Shown: positions 17,262 through 27,066 of the stretch, piece by piece | Numbering within the stretch: position 1 is the first letter of the stretch | Layout of the letters: each line of letters opens with the position of its first letter | Assembly: GCA_963809795.1 (NCBI GenBank) | Contig: CAWELN010000010.1 | Coordinates: forward strand, 62,001-126,000 | Reading direction: 5' to 3' | Source: DASUAS01 sp963809795 | Lineage (GTDB): Bacteria; Actinomycetota; Acidimicrobiia; IMCC26256; DASPTH01 | DNA: 64,000 nt | Program-made: the position numbers and the translations under genes | Notes under the pieces: generated by a model | Told to the model about the DNA's origin: nothing | The model's database searches: none | What the model saw: the letters and a program-made list of their open reading frames with translations, nothing else

Positions 17262-17891
17262 TCAGCCCACCACCCGTCCCACGAACGCGCGCGCCGCGTC
17301 GACGACGCGGTCGGTGCGGCCCACGAAGAAGTGGCTCGCGCCGGGGATCACCTCGATGTCGGTCGCGTTCCAGTCCTCGGTCGCCTCGACGACGGACGCC
17401 GGCTCCCGGAACTCGTCATGCTGTCCGAGCACCAGTTGCTTCGGGCGGGCGTCGGCGGCCACTGCACCGAACTCGGCCGCGAACCGCAACGGCGGCGCGA
17501 TCGCCAGCCAGCCCGCGAGCCGCGGATCGTGCGTGGCCAGGGTCATGTCGGCGCCGAACGACCACCCCACCAGCAGCAGCGGCTCGGTCGGGCCGACCGA
17601 CGCGGCGGCGGTGTCGAGCGCGGTCTGCACGTCGAGCAGCTCGCCCCGGCCCTCGTCGTGGGTGCCGGTGCTGCGCTCGACGCCGCGGAAATTGAAGCGC
17701 AGGCAGGTGACGCCGGTGTCGGGCAGCGCGTCGAACAGCGCGCTGATCACGATCGAGCGCATGGTCCCGCCGTACTGGGGATGGGGGTGGCACAGCACCG
17801 CGGTGGCCGTGCTGGAGCCCTCCGGGGTGGCGATCTCGGCCTCCAGGCTCACGGCGTCGGAGGTGGTGAGCACGAGCGGGCGCAGCGACAT
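17262..17891 (-). CDS. alpha/beta-hydrolase
   Basis: 209-residue serine hydrolase of the small COG2945-like type. It shows the early CHPHPQYGGTMRS loop, RFNFRGVERSTGTHDEG, the nucleophile elbow GWSFGAD, LVLGQHDEF with the acid and GASHFFVGR with the His. It probably acts on an ester or thioester in the cytosol; the substrate is unknown. I take ATG at 17891 (MSLRPLVL). An upstream in-frame start at 17957 overlaps the divergent small gene at 17940 and adds a non-conserved leader. Confidence 0.85.
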   Translation of the reverse strand: MSLRPLVLTTSDAVSLEAEIATPEGSSTATAVLCHPHPQYGGTMRSIVISALFDALPDTGVTCLRFNFRGVERSTGTHDEGRGELLDVQTALDTAAASVGPTEPLLLVGWSFGADMTLATHDPRLAGWLAIAPPLRFAAEFGAVAADARPKQLVLGQHDEFREPASVVEATEDWNATDIEVIPGASHFFVGRTDRVVDAARAFVGRVVG

Positions 17892-17939
17892 CGCGCCATG
17901 ATGCGTGATCGCGGGTTCCGTCGGCCATAATGGTCGGCC

Positions 17940-18146
17940 GTGAGCGGTCAGAAGCAACGCACCACCTTCGCCAAGCAGCAGCGTGAGCGCGCCCGGATGG
18001 AAAAGGCCGCGGAGAAGCGCAAGCGCCGCGAAGCGCGCAAACTCGGCATCGAGGAAGAGGAGGAGGCGCCCGTCGAGGAGTCGACCCCCCTCGACCCCAA
18101 CGACCCCTACTTCCTGGCGAAGTACTTCGCGCGCGAGGCCGAGTAG
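17940..18146 (+). CDS. small basic/acidic protein, 68 aa
   Basis: Strongly two-faced protein: a basic N-terminal half (QKQRTTFAKQQRERARMEKA, EKRKRREARK) and an acidic second half (EEEEEAPVEE), ending PYFLAKYFAREAE. GTG at 17940 lies 8 nt after CATAAT (17926-17931), consistent with a leaderless start. It precedes the cold-shock gene by 73 bp. The lysine/arginine-rich helix suggests nucleic-acid or ribosome contact, but this is a guess from composition. Confidence 0.65.
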   Translation: MSGQKQRTTFAKQQRERARMEKAAEKRKRREARKLGIEEEEEAPVEESTPLDPNDPYFLAKYFAREAE

Positions 18147-18219
18147 TCCGTCTACTACCCTTCTGGGCGACCGAGGCCGCGGTCATTCGGACCGTCCCGG
18201 GCAAACGAAGGATAAGAAA

Positions 18220-18420
18220 TTGGCTACAGGTACTGTGAAGTTCTTCAACGCGGAGAAGGGTTTTGGCTTCATCTCCCGGGAGGGCGGGGACGACGTGTTC
18301 GTCCACTTCTCCGCGATCCAGGGAACGGGCTACAAGACGCTCGAGGAAGGCCAGCGGGTCGAGTTCGACATCGGCCCCGGCCGCAAGGGCGACGAGGCCC
18401 AGAACGTCCGCCCCGTCTGA
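18220..18420 (+). CDS. cold-shock protein (CspA family)
   Basis: 66-residue single OB-fold protein that binds single-stranded RNA/DNA. RNP1 is GFGFISREG and RNP2 is DVFVHFSAIQ; the start is ATGTVKFFNAEKGFGFI. The initiation codon is TTG at 18220 (a GAAGGA-like site lies upstream), because no ATG or GTG exists in frame between the preceding stop and the conserved TGTVKFF. A strong terminator follows directly. Confidence 0.95.
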   Translation: MATGTVKFFNAEKGFGFISREGGDDVFVHFSAIQGTGYKTLEEGQRVEFDIGPGRKGDEAQNVRPV

Positions 18421-18445
18421 CCGTTCTCGAAACTGAAACCTCGTG

Positions 18446-18480
18446 GTGGCCGGGCCGAAGGGCCCGGCCACTTCGTTGTT
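18446..18480 (+). terminator. rho-independent terminator after the cold-shock gene
   Basis: An 11-bp perfect stem GTGGCCGGGCC / GGCCCGGCCAC (18446-18456, 18461-18471) with a GAAG tetraloop, followed by TTCGTTGTT. It lies 26 bp after the csp stop. It can also serve the convergent oligopeptidase gene in the other direction. Confidence 0.88.
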
Positions 18481-18492
18481 CGGCTCCCGCCG

Positions 18493-20618
18493 TCAGGCCG
18501 TGCCGAGCTGGTCGAGGAGGAACGCGAGCACGAACGCCTCGTCCCGCCAGGCGTCGTAGCGGCCCGACGGTCCCGAGTGCCCGGCGCCCATCTCCATCTT
18601 GAGCACGAGGAGCCGCCGGTCGGTCTTGGTGGCCCGCAGCTTCGCCACCCACTTCGCCGGCTCCCAGTACTGCACCCGGGGATCGTTCAGCCCACCCGTC
18701 ACGAGCATGGCGGGATAGTCCTTCGCGGTCACGTTGTCGTAGGGCGAATACGACTTCATGAGCTCGTAGACGGCGGGGTCGTGGACCGGATCCCCCCACT
18801 CCTCCCATTCGGTGATCGTGAGGGGGAGGGTCTCGTCGAGGATGGTGGTGAGGCAGTCGACGAACGGCACCTCGGCCACGACGGCGTGGAAGAGGTCGGG
18901 CCGGAGGTTGGCCACCGCGCCCATGAGCAGCCCGCCGGCGCTGCCGCCGCGGGCGGCCAGGCGGTCGGGGCTGGTCCAGCCCTCGGCGACCAGGTGGTCG
19001 GCGCAGGCGACGAAGTCGGTGAACGTGTTCATCTTGTGCAGGAGCTTCCCGTCGTCGTACCAGTGACGCCCCAGCTCGCCGCCGCCCCGAACGTGGGCGA
19101 TCGCGAACGCGACCCCCCGGTCGAGGAGGCTGACCCGCGACGCCGAGAACGTCGGGTCGATCGAGACCTCGTAGGAGCCGTAGCCGTAGAGCAGCATCGG
19201 GCCGGGGACGTCGGTCCGGAGCTCGCGCCGGTAGACGATCGAGATCGGGATCTGCGTGCCGTCGGGCGCGGTCGCCCAGGCCCGGCGGCTCTCGTACCGC
19301 TCGGGGTCGTAACCCGGCACCGGCTGGCGCTTCACCAGGCGTCGCGGTGCGCGTCGCCGGGTCGTAGTCGTAGGCCGAGGCCGGCATCACCAGGGACGTG
19401 TACTGGTAGCGGACGGCATCCACGTCGTACTCGGGGTTGCCGCCCAGCCACGCGGAGTACACCTCGTCGGGCATCGCGATCACGTGGTCGTCGGCCACCG
19501 CGCCGTCGTCGCCGAGGGTCAGCACCCGGAGTCGTTCGACGGCGTCGGCGCGCTCCGACACCACCAGGAAGCCGGCGAACGCGTCGACGTCGTCGAGGCG
19601 GGTGTCGTCCCGCTCCGGGAGGACGGTCGTCCACGAAGCGCGGCCCGGTGAGCCGACCGGCGTGACCGCCAGCGCGAAGTTCTCCGCCCCGTCGGCGTTG
19701 GTGAGGACGTAGAGGCGGTCGCCGACCGGGCCCGCGTGGTGCTCGACGTGGTACTCGTGCCCCTGTTCGCGCGGCTCGACGACCGCCGGCGGCGCGGTGG
19801 GGTCGTCGGCGTCGACCAGCCAGATCTCCGTCGTCACCTTCGAGGCCGAGGTGATCATGAGGAAGCGACCGCTACGCGAGCGACCGACGCTCACGTAGAA
19901 GCGGTCGTCGTCCTCCTGGAACACGAGCGCGGTCGTCGTCGGGCGGCGTCCCGAGCGTGTGTCGCCAGATCTGCCACGGGCGCATGGCCTCGTCGGGACG
20001 CGTGTAGAGGATGGTCACGCCGTCGTTCGCCCACGCCACGCCGTAGTAGACGTCGGGCACGACGTCGTCGAGCTCCGGGTCCGCCGGCCCCTCGCCGTCG
20101 GGGAGCGCGCGGAAGCGCAGGTCGTAACGCTCGCCGCCGCTCGTGTCGGTGCTGTACGCCGCGACCGCCTGCCCCGGGTCGACGGCGAGATCGCCCACCG
20201 CGAAGTAGTCGTGGCCCGCGGCCAGCGCGTTCTCGTCGAGGACCACGAGCTCGCCGTCGGGCGATCCCGGCGCGGCGAGCGGATCGGGGAGCGGGCCGCC
20301 GATCGCCGGGCGACGGCAGTGCACGCCGTACTGGAGGCCTTGGAGCGTGCGGGTGAAGTACTCGTAGCCACCGCGACGGATCGGCGCGGTCGTGTCGGTC
20401 TCCTGGACGCGTCCCACGATCTCGTCGTAGAGCTCGCCGCGCAGCGACGCGAGGTGTGCGAGCGCGTCGCGCGTGTAGGTGTTCTCCTGCTCGAGGTAGG
20501 CGATCACCTCGGGGTCGTCGCGCTCGCGCAGCCAGAACCACGGGTCGATGCGCTCGTCGCCTCGGTGCACCAGCCGCGTCGGCCGGGCGGGCGCGACGGG
20601 TGGTCGGGGCTCGGACAC
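18493..20618 (-). CDS. ptrB: oligopeptidase B-like S9A peptidase, two frame breaks
   Basis: Prolyl-oligopeptidase-family serine peptidase, probably PtrB-like (cuts after basic residues in short peptides). Three fragments in consecutive frames form one protein: 20618 to about 19931 (WFWLRERDDPEVIAYLEQEN), about 19924 to 19341 (beta-propeller, FQEDDDRFYVSVGRSRSG, GHEYHVEHHAGPVGDRLYVL) and about 19338 to 18493 (hydrolase domain). The last holds LLYGYGSYEVSIDPTF, the serine elbow GGSAGGLLMGAVAN, the Asp in GGLNDPRVQYWEPAKW and the His in MGAGHSGPSGRYD. Both breaks are one-base indels. The GTG start at 20618 is 6 nt after CAGAAT (20630-20625). Confidence 0.9.
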
Positions 20619-20698
20619 TGCGGGATTCTGGCAGAATTGCGCGCGGCCCCCGAAACCGGGTCGGTCGTCGGGGACCTGACGGGTACGCTCGATCGCCG

Positions 20699-21115
20699 AT
20701 GGAACCCGCCACCGAGACCGACGCCCGACCCGCACCGACGCCTGCGGTCACCCCGATCGCCGCCACCGAGGCCGAGCTGGCGGGCGTGCACTACAACGCC
20801 GACGGTCTCGTGGGCGCGATCGTGCAGGAAACGGGCACCGGCGCGGTGCTCATGTTCGCCTGGATGAACGACGCCGCGTTGCGGCGCACGCTCGAGACCG
20901 GGCGCATGTGGTACTGGAGCCGGAGCCGCCAGGAGTACTGGTGCAAGGGGGAGACCTCGGGCGACCGCCAGTACGTGCGTGAGGCCCGCTACGACTGCGA
21001 CGTCGACGCGTTGCTGTTCGTCGTCGAGCAGGAGGGCCGGGGCGCGTGCCACACCGGTGAGCGCAGCTGCTTCTTCCGGGCGTTCGGCGGTGGCGCCACG
21101 CCCGGGCCCGTCTGA
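20699..21115 (+). CDS. hisI: phosphoribosyl-AMP cyclohydrolase
   Basis: Third step of histidine synthesis (hydrolytic ring opening of PR-AMP). 138 residues; the core starts GLVGAIVQETGTGAVLMFAW, followed by the family segment LETGRMWYWSRSRQEYWCKG, the metal motif YDCDVDALL and CHTGERSCFF. No HisE domain is attached. An N-terminal extension of about 25 residues (EPATETDARPAPTPAV) precedes the core. It is separated from the main his operon and starts hisI-trpE-ygfZ, so histidine and tryptophan genes share a transcript here (trpE begins 10 bp after its stop). Confidence 0.95.
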   Translation: MEPATETDARPAPTPAVTPIAATEAELAGVHYNADGLVGAIVQETGTGAVLMFAWMNDAALRRTLETGRMWYWSRSRQEYWCKGETSGDRQYVREARYDCDVDALLFVVEQEGRGACHTGERSCFFRAFGGGATPGPV

Positions 21116-21124
21116 GCCCTGGTC

Positions 21125-22664
21125 GTGGCCGCGGCGGGGCTCTCGCGTGACGAGTTCGTCGCGCTCGCGCGCGACCACACGGTCGTCCCCGTCTGGCGGG
21201 AGGTGCTCGCCGACCTGGAGACGCCGGTCTCCGCGTTCGTGAAGCTGGCGGGCGCCGCCGAGGACGACCCCGCCGCGTTCCTCCTCGAGTCGGTGGAGCA
21301 CGCGGAGCGGTGGGGCCGCTTCTCCTTCCTCGGCCGCGACCCGGCGCTGACGCTGGTCGCGCGCGGGCGCGCCGGTCCACTTCGACCGTCCGCCCCCGGA
21401 CGGCGTGCCCACCGACCGCGGCGCGCTCGCGGCACTCGAAGCGCTGCTCCACACCTACCGGGCGCCCACGATCCCGGAGCTGCCCCCGTTCCACGGCGGG
21501 GTGGTGGGCTACCTCGGGTACGACGTCGTACGCGAGATCGAGCGCCTGCCGAACGTCCCCACCGACCACCTGGGCATGCCCGACGCGGTGTTGTCGGTCA
21601 CCGGTCACGTGACCGCCTTCGACCACTTCCGCCAGCGGCTCTACCTCATCGAGAACGTGTTCCTCGACGCCGCCGGTGGCGACCTCGCCGCGTCCGACGC
21701 CTACGACGCCGCGTGCGCGCGGCTGGACGCGCGGGTCGACGAGTTGGCGCGGCCCCTGGCCTACGTGCCGTCGCCACCGCCGGCGAGCGACCTCGCCGAG
21801 CTGCCGACCTACACGTCGACCATGCCCGCCGACGTGTACCACGCGGCGGTGGAGGCGGCTCGGGAGTACATCCTCGCCGGCGACATCTTCCAGGTGGTGC
21901 TGGCCCAGCGCTTCGACCTCGACGGCCACTACGACCCGTTCGACGTGTACCGGGTGCTCCGCCAGGTCAACCCGTCGCCGTACATGTACTACGTGCGGCA
22001 CCCCGAGGCGACGCTGGTCGGCTCGTCGCCGGAGCCGATGGTCCAGCTGCTCGACGGCCGGGTCATCAGCCGTCCCATCGCCGGGACCCGCCGCCGGGGC
22101 CGCACCGAGGCCGACGACCGGCGCATGGCCGCCGAGCTGGCCGAGCACCCGAAGGAGCGCGCCGAGCACGTCATGCTCGTCGACCTCGCCCGCAACGACG
22201 TGGGCCGGGTGGTGAAGTTCGGCACCGAGCGGATGGAAGAGCTGATGGTGCTCGAGCGTTACTCCCACGTGATGCACCTCACCAGCCAGGTCGCCGGCGA
22301 CCTCCGCGACGACGCCAACGCGGTCGACGTGCTGCGCGCCACGTTCCCGGCCGGCACGGTGAGCGGTGCGCCGAAGGTGCGGGCCATGGAGATCATCGAC
22401 GGGCTCGAGCCCTCGAAGCGCGGGGCCTACGCGGGCGTGGTCGGCTACGTCGACTTCTCGGGCAACCTCGACACCGCGATCGCCATCCGCACGATGGTGT
22501 GGCGCGACGGTCACGCCAGCGTGCAGGCGGGTGCGGGCATCGTCGCCGACTCGGTACCGGCCGACGAGGACCTCGAGTGCCACAACAAGGCCCGGGCGCT
22601 GCTCACGGCTGCGGCCGCGGCGCGCCGCCTGGCGCCGCTCGGAGACCGGGAGGTGGGTGCATGA
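21125..22664 (+). CDS. trpE: anthranilate synthase component I, frameshifted
   Basis: Chorismate to anthranilate, with glutamine amide nitrogen from TrpG. The N-terminal frame (GTG at 21125) gives the TrpE regulatory region FVALARDHTVVPVWREVLAD and FLLESVEHAERWGRFSFLG, then breaks near 21367. The next frame resumes APVHFDRPPPDG and runs through GGVVGYLGYDVVREIE, AREYILAGDIFQVVLAQRFD, PSPYMYYVRHPEATLVGSSP, GTRRRGRTEADDRRMAAEL, DLARNDVGRVVKFGTE and the C-terminal TFPAGTVSGAPKVRAMEIID. One extra base explains it. trpG is not next to it. The stop overlaps the ygfZ start (ATGA). Confidence 0.93.
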
Positions 22665-23536
22665 GTCAGACCCTGACCGAGGACCTCGCCGCGCTGCGCG
22701 CCGGCGACGCGTGGGTGGACCGCTCCGACCGCGGCTTCGTCGTGGTCAGCGGCCCCGACGCGTTCTCCTTCCTCCAGGCGTTGGTGTCGGCCGACCTCGA
22801 CCCTGTGGCCGACGGCGACGCGGTGCACAGCCTGCTGCTGTCGCCGCAAGGGAAGCTCGACGTCGACTTCCGCCTCGTCCGTGTCGGTGACGACGCCTGG
22901 CTCGACTGCGATCCCGGCCTCGGCGCGCAACTGGCCGCGTCCCTCAATCGGTTCAAGATCCGCGTCGACGCCCAGGTCGTCGACCGCACCGGCGACCTCG
23001 GCATGCTCACCCACGTCGCCGGCGCCGGCGCGCCCGCACCGGACGCCCCTGACGGTGTCCACGTGGTTCCCACCCGCTGGGGCCACGACCTGATCGGGCC
23101 GAGGGAACAGCTGCCCCACCACGACGTCGTCGAGCCGGTGGCGTTCGAGGCGTGGCGCATCGAGCAGGGCATCCCGCGCCAGCCGGTCGACGTCGACGAG
23201 ACGACGATCCCGCAGGAGGCGTTCCTGGAGCAGGACGCGGTGTCGTTCACCAAGGGCTGCTTCCTCGGCCAGGAGCTCGTGTGCCGGATCGACACCCGGG
23301 GGCACGTCAACCGATTCCTCCGCCGGTTCACCGAGATCGAGGGCGGCTGGCCCGTCCCCGGGGCCGAGGTGGTGGCCGGGGGCAAGGTGGTCGGCTCGCT
23401 CACCAGCGTGGCGGCCGAGGCGCTGGGTACCGGTGCGCTCGGCTACGTGCGGCGCGAGGTCGAACCGCCGGCGACGGTCGAGCTGCGCTGGGACGGCGGC
23501 CGCGCCCGCGCCGTGCTCGCCGACGCCCTCAACTGA
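22661..23536 (+). CDS. ygfZ: YgfZ/GcvT-like folate-binding protein
   Basis: 291-residue homologue of YgfZ, a folate-dependent helper in Fe-S cluster enzyme maintenance. The signature KGCFLGQELVCRI (K-G-C-x2-G-Q-E) is intact. The N-terminal part SGPDAFSFLQALVSADL and LLLSPQGKLDVDFRLV is the GcvT-like half. ATG at 22661 overlaps the trpE stop. The 3' end overlaps the convergent histidine kinase gene by 8 bp. Confidence 0.9.
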   Translation: MSQTLTEDLAALRAGDAWVDRSDRGFVVVSGPDAFSFLQALVSADLDPVADGDAVHSLLLSPQGKLDVDFRLVRVGDDAWLDCDPGLGAQLAASLNRFKIRVDAQVVDRTGDLGMLTHVAGAGAPAPDAPDGVHVVPTRWGHDLIGPREQLPHHDVVEPVAFEAWRIEQGIPRQPVDVDETTIPQEAFLEQDAVSFTKGCFLGQELVCRIDTRGHVNRFLRRFTEIEGGWPVPGAEVVAGGKVVGSLTSVAAEALGTGALGYVRREVEPPATVELRWDGGRARAVLADALN

Positions 23537-24983
23537 CCGCGCTGGGAAACGTCACCACGAAGCGGGTGCCGACGCGGTCGATGGGCTCGACGCGCGCGTC
23601 GCCGCCCATCGCCACCGCGAGCTCGTGCACGATCGCGAGGCCGATGCCGGTGCCCAAGGTGCGTCCGGGGACGGTCCGGGACGTGTAGAGGCGTTCGAAG
23701 ACGCGGGGGAGATCGGCCGGTGCGATGCCGGCGCCGTCGTCGTCGACGTGCAGCACGACGCGACCGTTGTCGGCCGCCACGCCGATCCCGACGCGCGTCG
23801 TCGCGAACTTGAGCGCGTTCTCGACCAGGTTGGCGACGATCTGGGCCAGCCGTTGCGCGTCGGCGACCACGGGCACGACGTCGCCGGTGTCGACGTCGAG
23901 GGTGAGGCCGAGCTCGGCTGCCGCGGGACCGAACGCCTCGACCGCGTCGCGCACGACCGCGCGGGCGTCGACCGGAGCCGGATGCAGTGAGAATTGGTGC
24001 GCGTCGAGCCGGGCGAGGTCGAGCAGGTCGGCGACGAGGCGTTCCAACCGGCGGGACTCCGACGAGATCACGTCGGCGGCACGGATGCGGGCGTCCTTGC
24101 CCTCGACGGTGCCGTCGGCGATGGCTTCGGCGTAGCCGCGGATCGAGGTCAGCGGTGTGCGCAGGTCGTGCGACACGCTGAGGAGGAACGCGCGTTCATG
24201 CCCGCGGGCGACGTCGAGGTCGGCGGCCATGGCGTTGATCGCCTGCGCCAGGCTGGCCAGCTCGTCGTCGTGGACGTCGGTGGTGTCGACGCGCGCCGAC
24301 AGGTCGCCCCCGGCGATGGAGCGGGCGGTGGTCTCCATGGCCGCGAGCGGGCGGGTCATGCGGCGGGCCAGGTAGGCGGCCACGAACGCGGCGATCCCGA
24401 GCGCGATGGCGGCGGCGCCGAGCACCGCCAGGCCGCTGCCGCCGAAGGGACGGGTGTTCACGTCCTCGGCCAGCACCAGCACCGGCGTGACCGCACCGAC
24501 CGGCGCCAGCGGCTCGGCGACGAACACCGTGTTGCCGTCGCGCCCGTTCTGGGTCGAGCCCGCGAGCAGCGCCTTGGTGTCCAGGTCGTCGACCGTCACC
24601 CCGTCGGGCAGGGTCGGCGTCGCACCCGCGGTGCCGAGCAGGCGGCCGAGCGCCTCCTGCACGTCGCCGTTCGCGTCGACGGCGACGACCGCGCCGTTCG
24701 AGGCCCGCAGGGTCGTGTTGACGAGGTCGCGGATCCGCCGCACCTGGCGTCGGCCCGCGACGGTGCCCGTCGCGGCCTGGGCTTTGGGCAACTGCCGGAT
24801 GAGCTGGTCGAACTCGGGTGCGACGACGTCGGCGCGCTCCTGGACATCGTGGCGCGCGGTGTTGGCCTCGGACCGGCGCGCCAGCCCCGCGGTGACGACT
24901 GCGGTCAGCACCAGCACGCCCAGGGCGATCGCCATCATCGCGACGAGCAGCCGCGTCCGCAGTCGCCGCCGGGGACGGGTCAC
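23529..24983 (-). CDS. sensor histidine kinase (HAMP, HisKA, HATPase)
   Basis: 484-residue membrane kinase. A first transmembrane helix lies near residues 11-33, an extracytoplasmic sensor of about 150 residues follows, then a second helix near 183-206, HAMP, the phospho-acceptor box SVSHDLRTPLTSIRGYAEAI, the N-box NLVENALKFA, the G1 box DDDGAGIAP and the G2 box GTGIGLAIVHEL. The start overlaps the stop of the response-regulator gene by 4 bp (24980-24983). The signal is unknown. Confidence 0.93.
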   Translation of the reverse strand: MTRPRRRLRTRLLVAMMAIALGVLVLTAVVTAGLARRSEANTARHDVQERADVVAPEFDQLIRQLPKAQAATGTVAGRRQVRRIRDLVNTTLRASNGAVVAVDANGDVQEALGRLLGTAGATPTLPDGVTVDDLDTKALLAGSTQNGRDGNTVFVAEPLAPVGAVTPVLVLAEDVNTRPFGGSGLAVLGAAAIALGIAAFVAAYLARRMTRPLAAMETTARSIAGGDLSARVDTTDVHDDELASLAQAINAMAADLDVARGHERAFLLSVSHDLRTPLTSIRGYAEAIADGTVEGKDARIRAADVISSESRRLERLVADLLDLARLDAHQFSLHPAPVDARAVVRDAVEAFGPAAAELGLTLDVDTGDVVPVVADAQRLAQIVANLVENALKFATTRVGIGVAADNGRVVLHVDDDGAGIAPADLPRVFERLYTSRTVPGRTLGTGIGLAIVHELAVAMGGDARVEPIDRVGTRFVVTFPSAVS

Positions 24984-25678
24984 GACGCGGGGGCCGGCCT
25001 CGGTGACTCCAGGCGGTAGCCGACGCCGCGCACGGTCTTGATCACGACGGCGTCCCCGAGCTTCTTGCGGACCTGCGCGATGTGCACGTCGACGGTGCGC
25101 GCGTCACCGAACCAGTCGTAGCCCCACACGCCGTCGAGGATCTGCTGGCGGGAGAGGGCGAGGCCCGGGCGCTCGGCGAGGAAGCGCAACAGGTCGAACT
25201 CCTTGGTGGTGAACTCGACCGGCGCGTCGTGGATGAGCACCTCGCGGCGGCCGGTGTCGATGGTCACCGGCCCGGCCTGCACCACCTCGGGCGCGGCGGC
25301 GCCGTCGACCCGGCGCAGCACCGCTTTCACCCTCGCCACCAGCTCGGCCGGGGAGAAGGGCTTGGTGAGGTAGTCGTCGCCGCCGAGCTCGAGCCCCAGC
25401 ACCCGGTCGACTTCGCCGTCGCGTGCGGTGAGGAAGATCACGGGCACCTGCGACGTCTGCCGCAGCCGCCGGCACACCTCGAGGCCGTCGATGTCGGGGA
25501 GGCCGATGTCGAGGACGACGAGGCGGGGCCGGTGGGTCTGTATGGCGTCGAGGCCGCCTTCGCCGGTGGCCGCCTTCAAGACCCGGAAGCCGTCGCGCGC
25601 CAGGTAGAGGTCGACGAGGTCGGCGATGTTGGGCTCGTCGTCGACGACCACGATGGTGCCGCGTTCCATGGCGGCCAT
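24980..25678 (-). CDS. OmpR/PhoB-family response regulator
   Basis: 232 residues: receiver domain with the acidic pair in VVVDDEPN, phospho-Asp in VVLDIGLPDIDGLEV, Thr in FLTARDG and Lys in YLTKPFSP, then a winged-helix DNA-binding domain (VEFTTKEFDLLRFLAERPG, VDVHIAQVRKKLG, VRGVGYRLE). It is the first gene of the pair with the kinase. ATG at 25678 or 25669 are both possible. Divergent from trpC, with 71 bp between that must hold both promoters. Confidence 0.94.
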   Translation of the reverse strand: MAAMERGTIVVVDDEPNIADLVDLYLARDGFRVLKAATGEGGLDAIQTHRPRLVVLDIGLPDIDGLEVCRRLRQTSQVPVIFLTARDGEVDRVLGLELGGDDYLTKPFSPAELVARVKAVLRRVDGAAAPEVVQAGPVTIDTGRREVLIHDAPVEFTTKEFDLLRFLAERPGLALSRQQILDGVWGYDWFGDARTVDVHIAQVRKKLGDAVVIKTVRGVGYRLESPRPAPAS

Positions 25679-25735
25679 GGTCGCACGTCGCGCGGCGCGA
25701 ACGTGTGAGGGAACTGTGATCGGGACGTGAAGCCG

Positions 25736-25741
25736 TACAAT
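25736..25741 (+). promoter_or_regulatory. -10 box of trpC
   Basis: TACAAT lies 8 nt before the trpC ATG, so the transcript should be leaderless or nearly so. No clear -35 hexamer is visible. The divergent response-regulator promoter lies in the same 71-bp gap. Confidence 0.55.
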
Positions 25742-25749
25742 TCCGGGCC

Positions 25750-26550
25750 ATGACGGTGCTCGACGAGATCCTCGCGACCAAGCGCGACGAGGTCACGATG
25801 CTGCACCGACCCGAGGTGCGCGATCTGCTCCGGGCCCGTGCTCTCGACGCGCCCGCCGCGCGCGACTTCGCCGGTGCGCTCCGGCCCGCTTCGGGCGCGC
25901 TGGGCGTGGTCGCCGAGATCAAGCGCCGGTCGCCGTCGAAGGGCGACCTCGCGCCCGAGCTCGATCCCGCGCTGACGGCCAAGGCGTACGCGGCCGGCGG
26001 TGCCGCGTGCCTGTCGGTGCTCACCGACCTGCCGTGGTTCGGCGGCACCGTCGACGACCTGCACGCCGCGCGCGCCGCCTGCGAGCTGCCGGTGCTGCGC
26101 AAGGACTTCACCATCGACGAGGTGCAGGTCTACGAGGCCCGCGCCATCGGCGCCGACGCGTTGCTGCTGATCGTCGCCGCGCTGCCCGATGACTCGCTCC
26201 TGCGCGACCTGCACGATCTCGCCGTCGGCATCGGGCTGGCGGTGCTGGTCGAGACCCACGACGATGCCGAGCTGGAACGCGCACTCGGGATCGGCGCGCG
26301 CATCGTCGGCGTGAACGCCCGCAACCTCGGCACCTTCGCCGAGGACCTCACGATCGGGGAGCGCCTCGCGAGCCGGGTGCCGCCCGATGTGGTCGCCATC
26401 GCGGAGAGCGCGATCCGGTCGGTCGACGACGCGAGGCGCATGGCGGCGGCGCGGTTCGACGCGGTGCTGGTGGGCGAGATGCTGGTGCGCGCCAGCGACC
26501 CGACCGCCACCGTGCGCGACCTGGCCGCGGTCGCCCGCATCCCCCGCTGA
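25750..26550 (+). CDS. trpC: indole-3-glycerol-phosphate synthase
   Basis: TIM-barrel enzyme of tryptophan synthesis (CdRP to indole-3-glycerol phosphate), 266 residues, not fused to TrpF. Catalytic and substrate segments: VVAEIKRRSPSKGDL, AGGAACLSVLTDLPWFGG, LPVLRKDFTIDEVQVYEARA, VNARNLGTF and AIAESAIRSVDDARRM. It stands alone between the two-component system and a convergent SRPBCC gene, away from trpE and trpFBA. A short inverted repeat CGCTGA-CGT-TCAGCG overlaps its stop. Confidence 0.95.
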   Translation: MTVLDEILATKRDEVTMLHRPEVRDLLRARALDAPAARDFAGALRPASGALGVVAEIKRRSPSKGDLAPELDPALTAKAYAAGGAACLSVLTDLPWFGGTVDDLHAARAACELPVLRKDFTIDEVQVYEARAIGADALLLIVAALPDDSLLRDLHDLAVGIGLAVLVETHDDAELERALGIGARIVGVNARNLGTFAEDLTIGERLASRVPPDVVAIAESAIRSVDDARRMAAARFDAVLVGEMLVRASDPTATVRDLAAVARIPR

Positions 26551-26553
26551 CGT

Positions 26554-27066
26554 TCAGCGCGCGGGTGGGCCGATGGTCGCGGCCTCGGGGCCGAAGCGGG
26601 CGACGTAGTCGTCGTGGACCGCGCTCCAGCGCTCGCCCCACGACCACGGCGGCTCGCGGTCGTCGAGCGCGGCGCCGAGCCGGTCGAGGCACTCGTGCCA
26701 GCCGGCGCCGTCGCGCGCGCCCTTCCCGAGCTCGGTGAAGGTGTCGGTGAACGTGAGTCGGGTGCCGTCCGCGGTCGGGCTGAGCTCGAAGCGCAAGCGG
26801 TCGTCACCCCAGAGGAACTCCAGGACCCGGGGCGGGTCGAAGGTCACCATCTCCCCGGCGAACTCCGAGCCGTCGTCGCGCGAGACGAACCGGAGCGCGG
26901 CACCCGCCGCGCGCGGACCGACGATGTCCTGCGGGAACCACGTGCTGAGGTGCTCCGGTTCGGTGAGCGCCCGCCACACCTTCTCCGGCGGGTGAGGGAG
27001 ATCGCGGACGAACCGCAGTCGGTGCCTGCCGTCCGCCGCTTCGAGCGTTCCGTCGATCGTCGTCAT
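26554..27066 (-). CDS. SRPBCC (AHSA1-like) protein
   Basis: 170-residue START-like domain protein: RFVRDLPHPPEKVWRALTEP, LSTWFPQDIVG, FDPPRVLEFLWGDDRLRFEL and TRLTFTDTFTELGKGARDGA are typical of the AHSA1/activator group often paired with ArsR regulators. It probably binds a small hydrophobic ligand. Its ATG overlaps the ArsR stop by 4 bp, so it is translated with its regulator. Confidence 0.88.
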   Translation of the reverse strand: MTTIDGTLEAADGRHRLRFVRDLPHPPEKVWRALTEPEHLSTWFPQDIVGPRAAGAALRFVSRDDGSEFAGEMVTFDPPRVLEFLWGDDRLRFELSPTADGTRLTFTDTFTELGKGARDGAGWHECLDRLGAALDDREPPWSWGERWSAVHDDYVARFGPEAATIGPPAR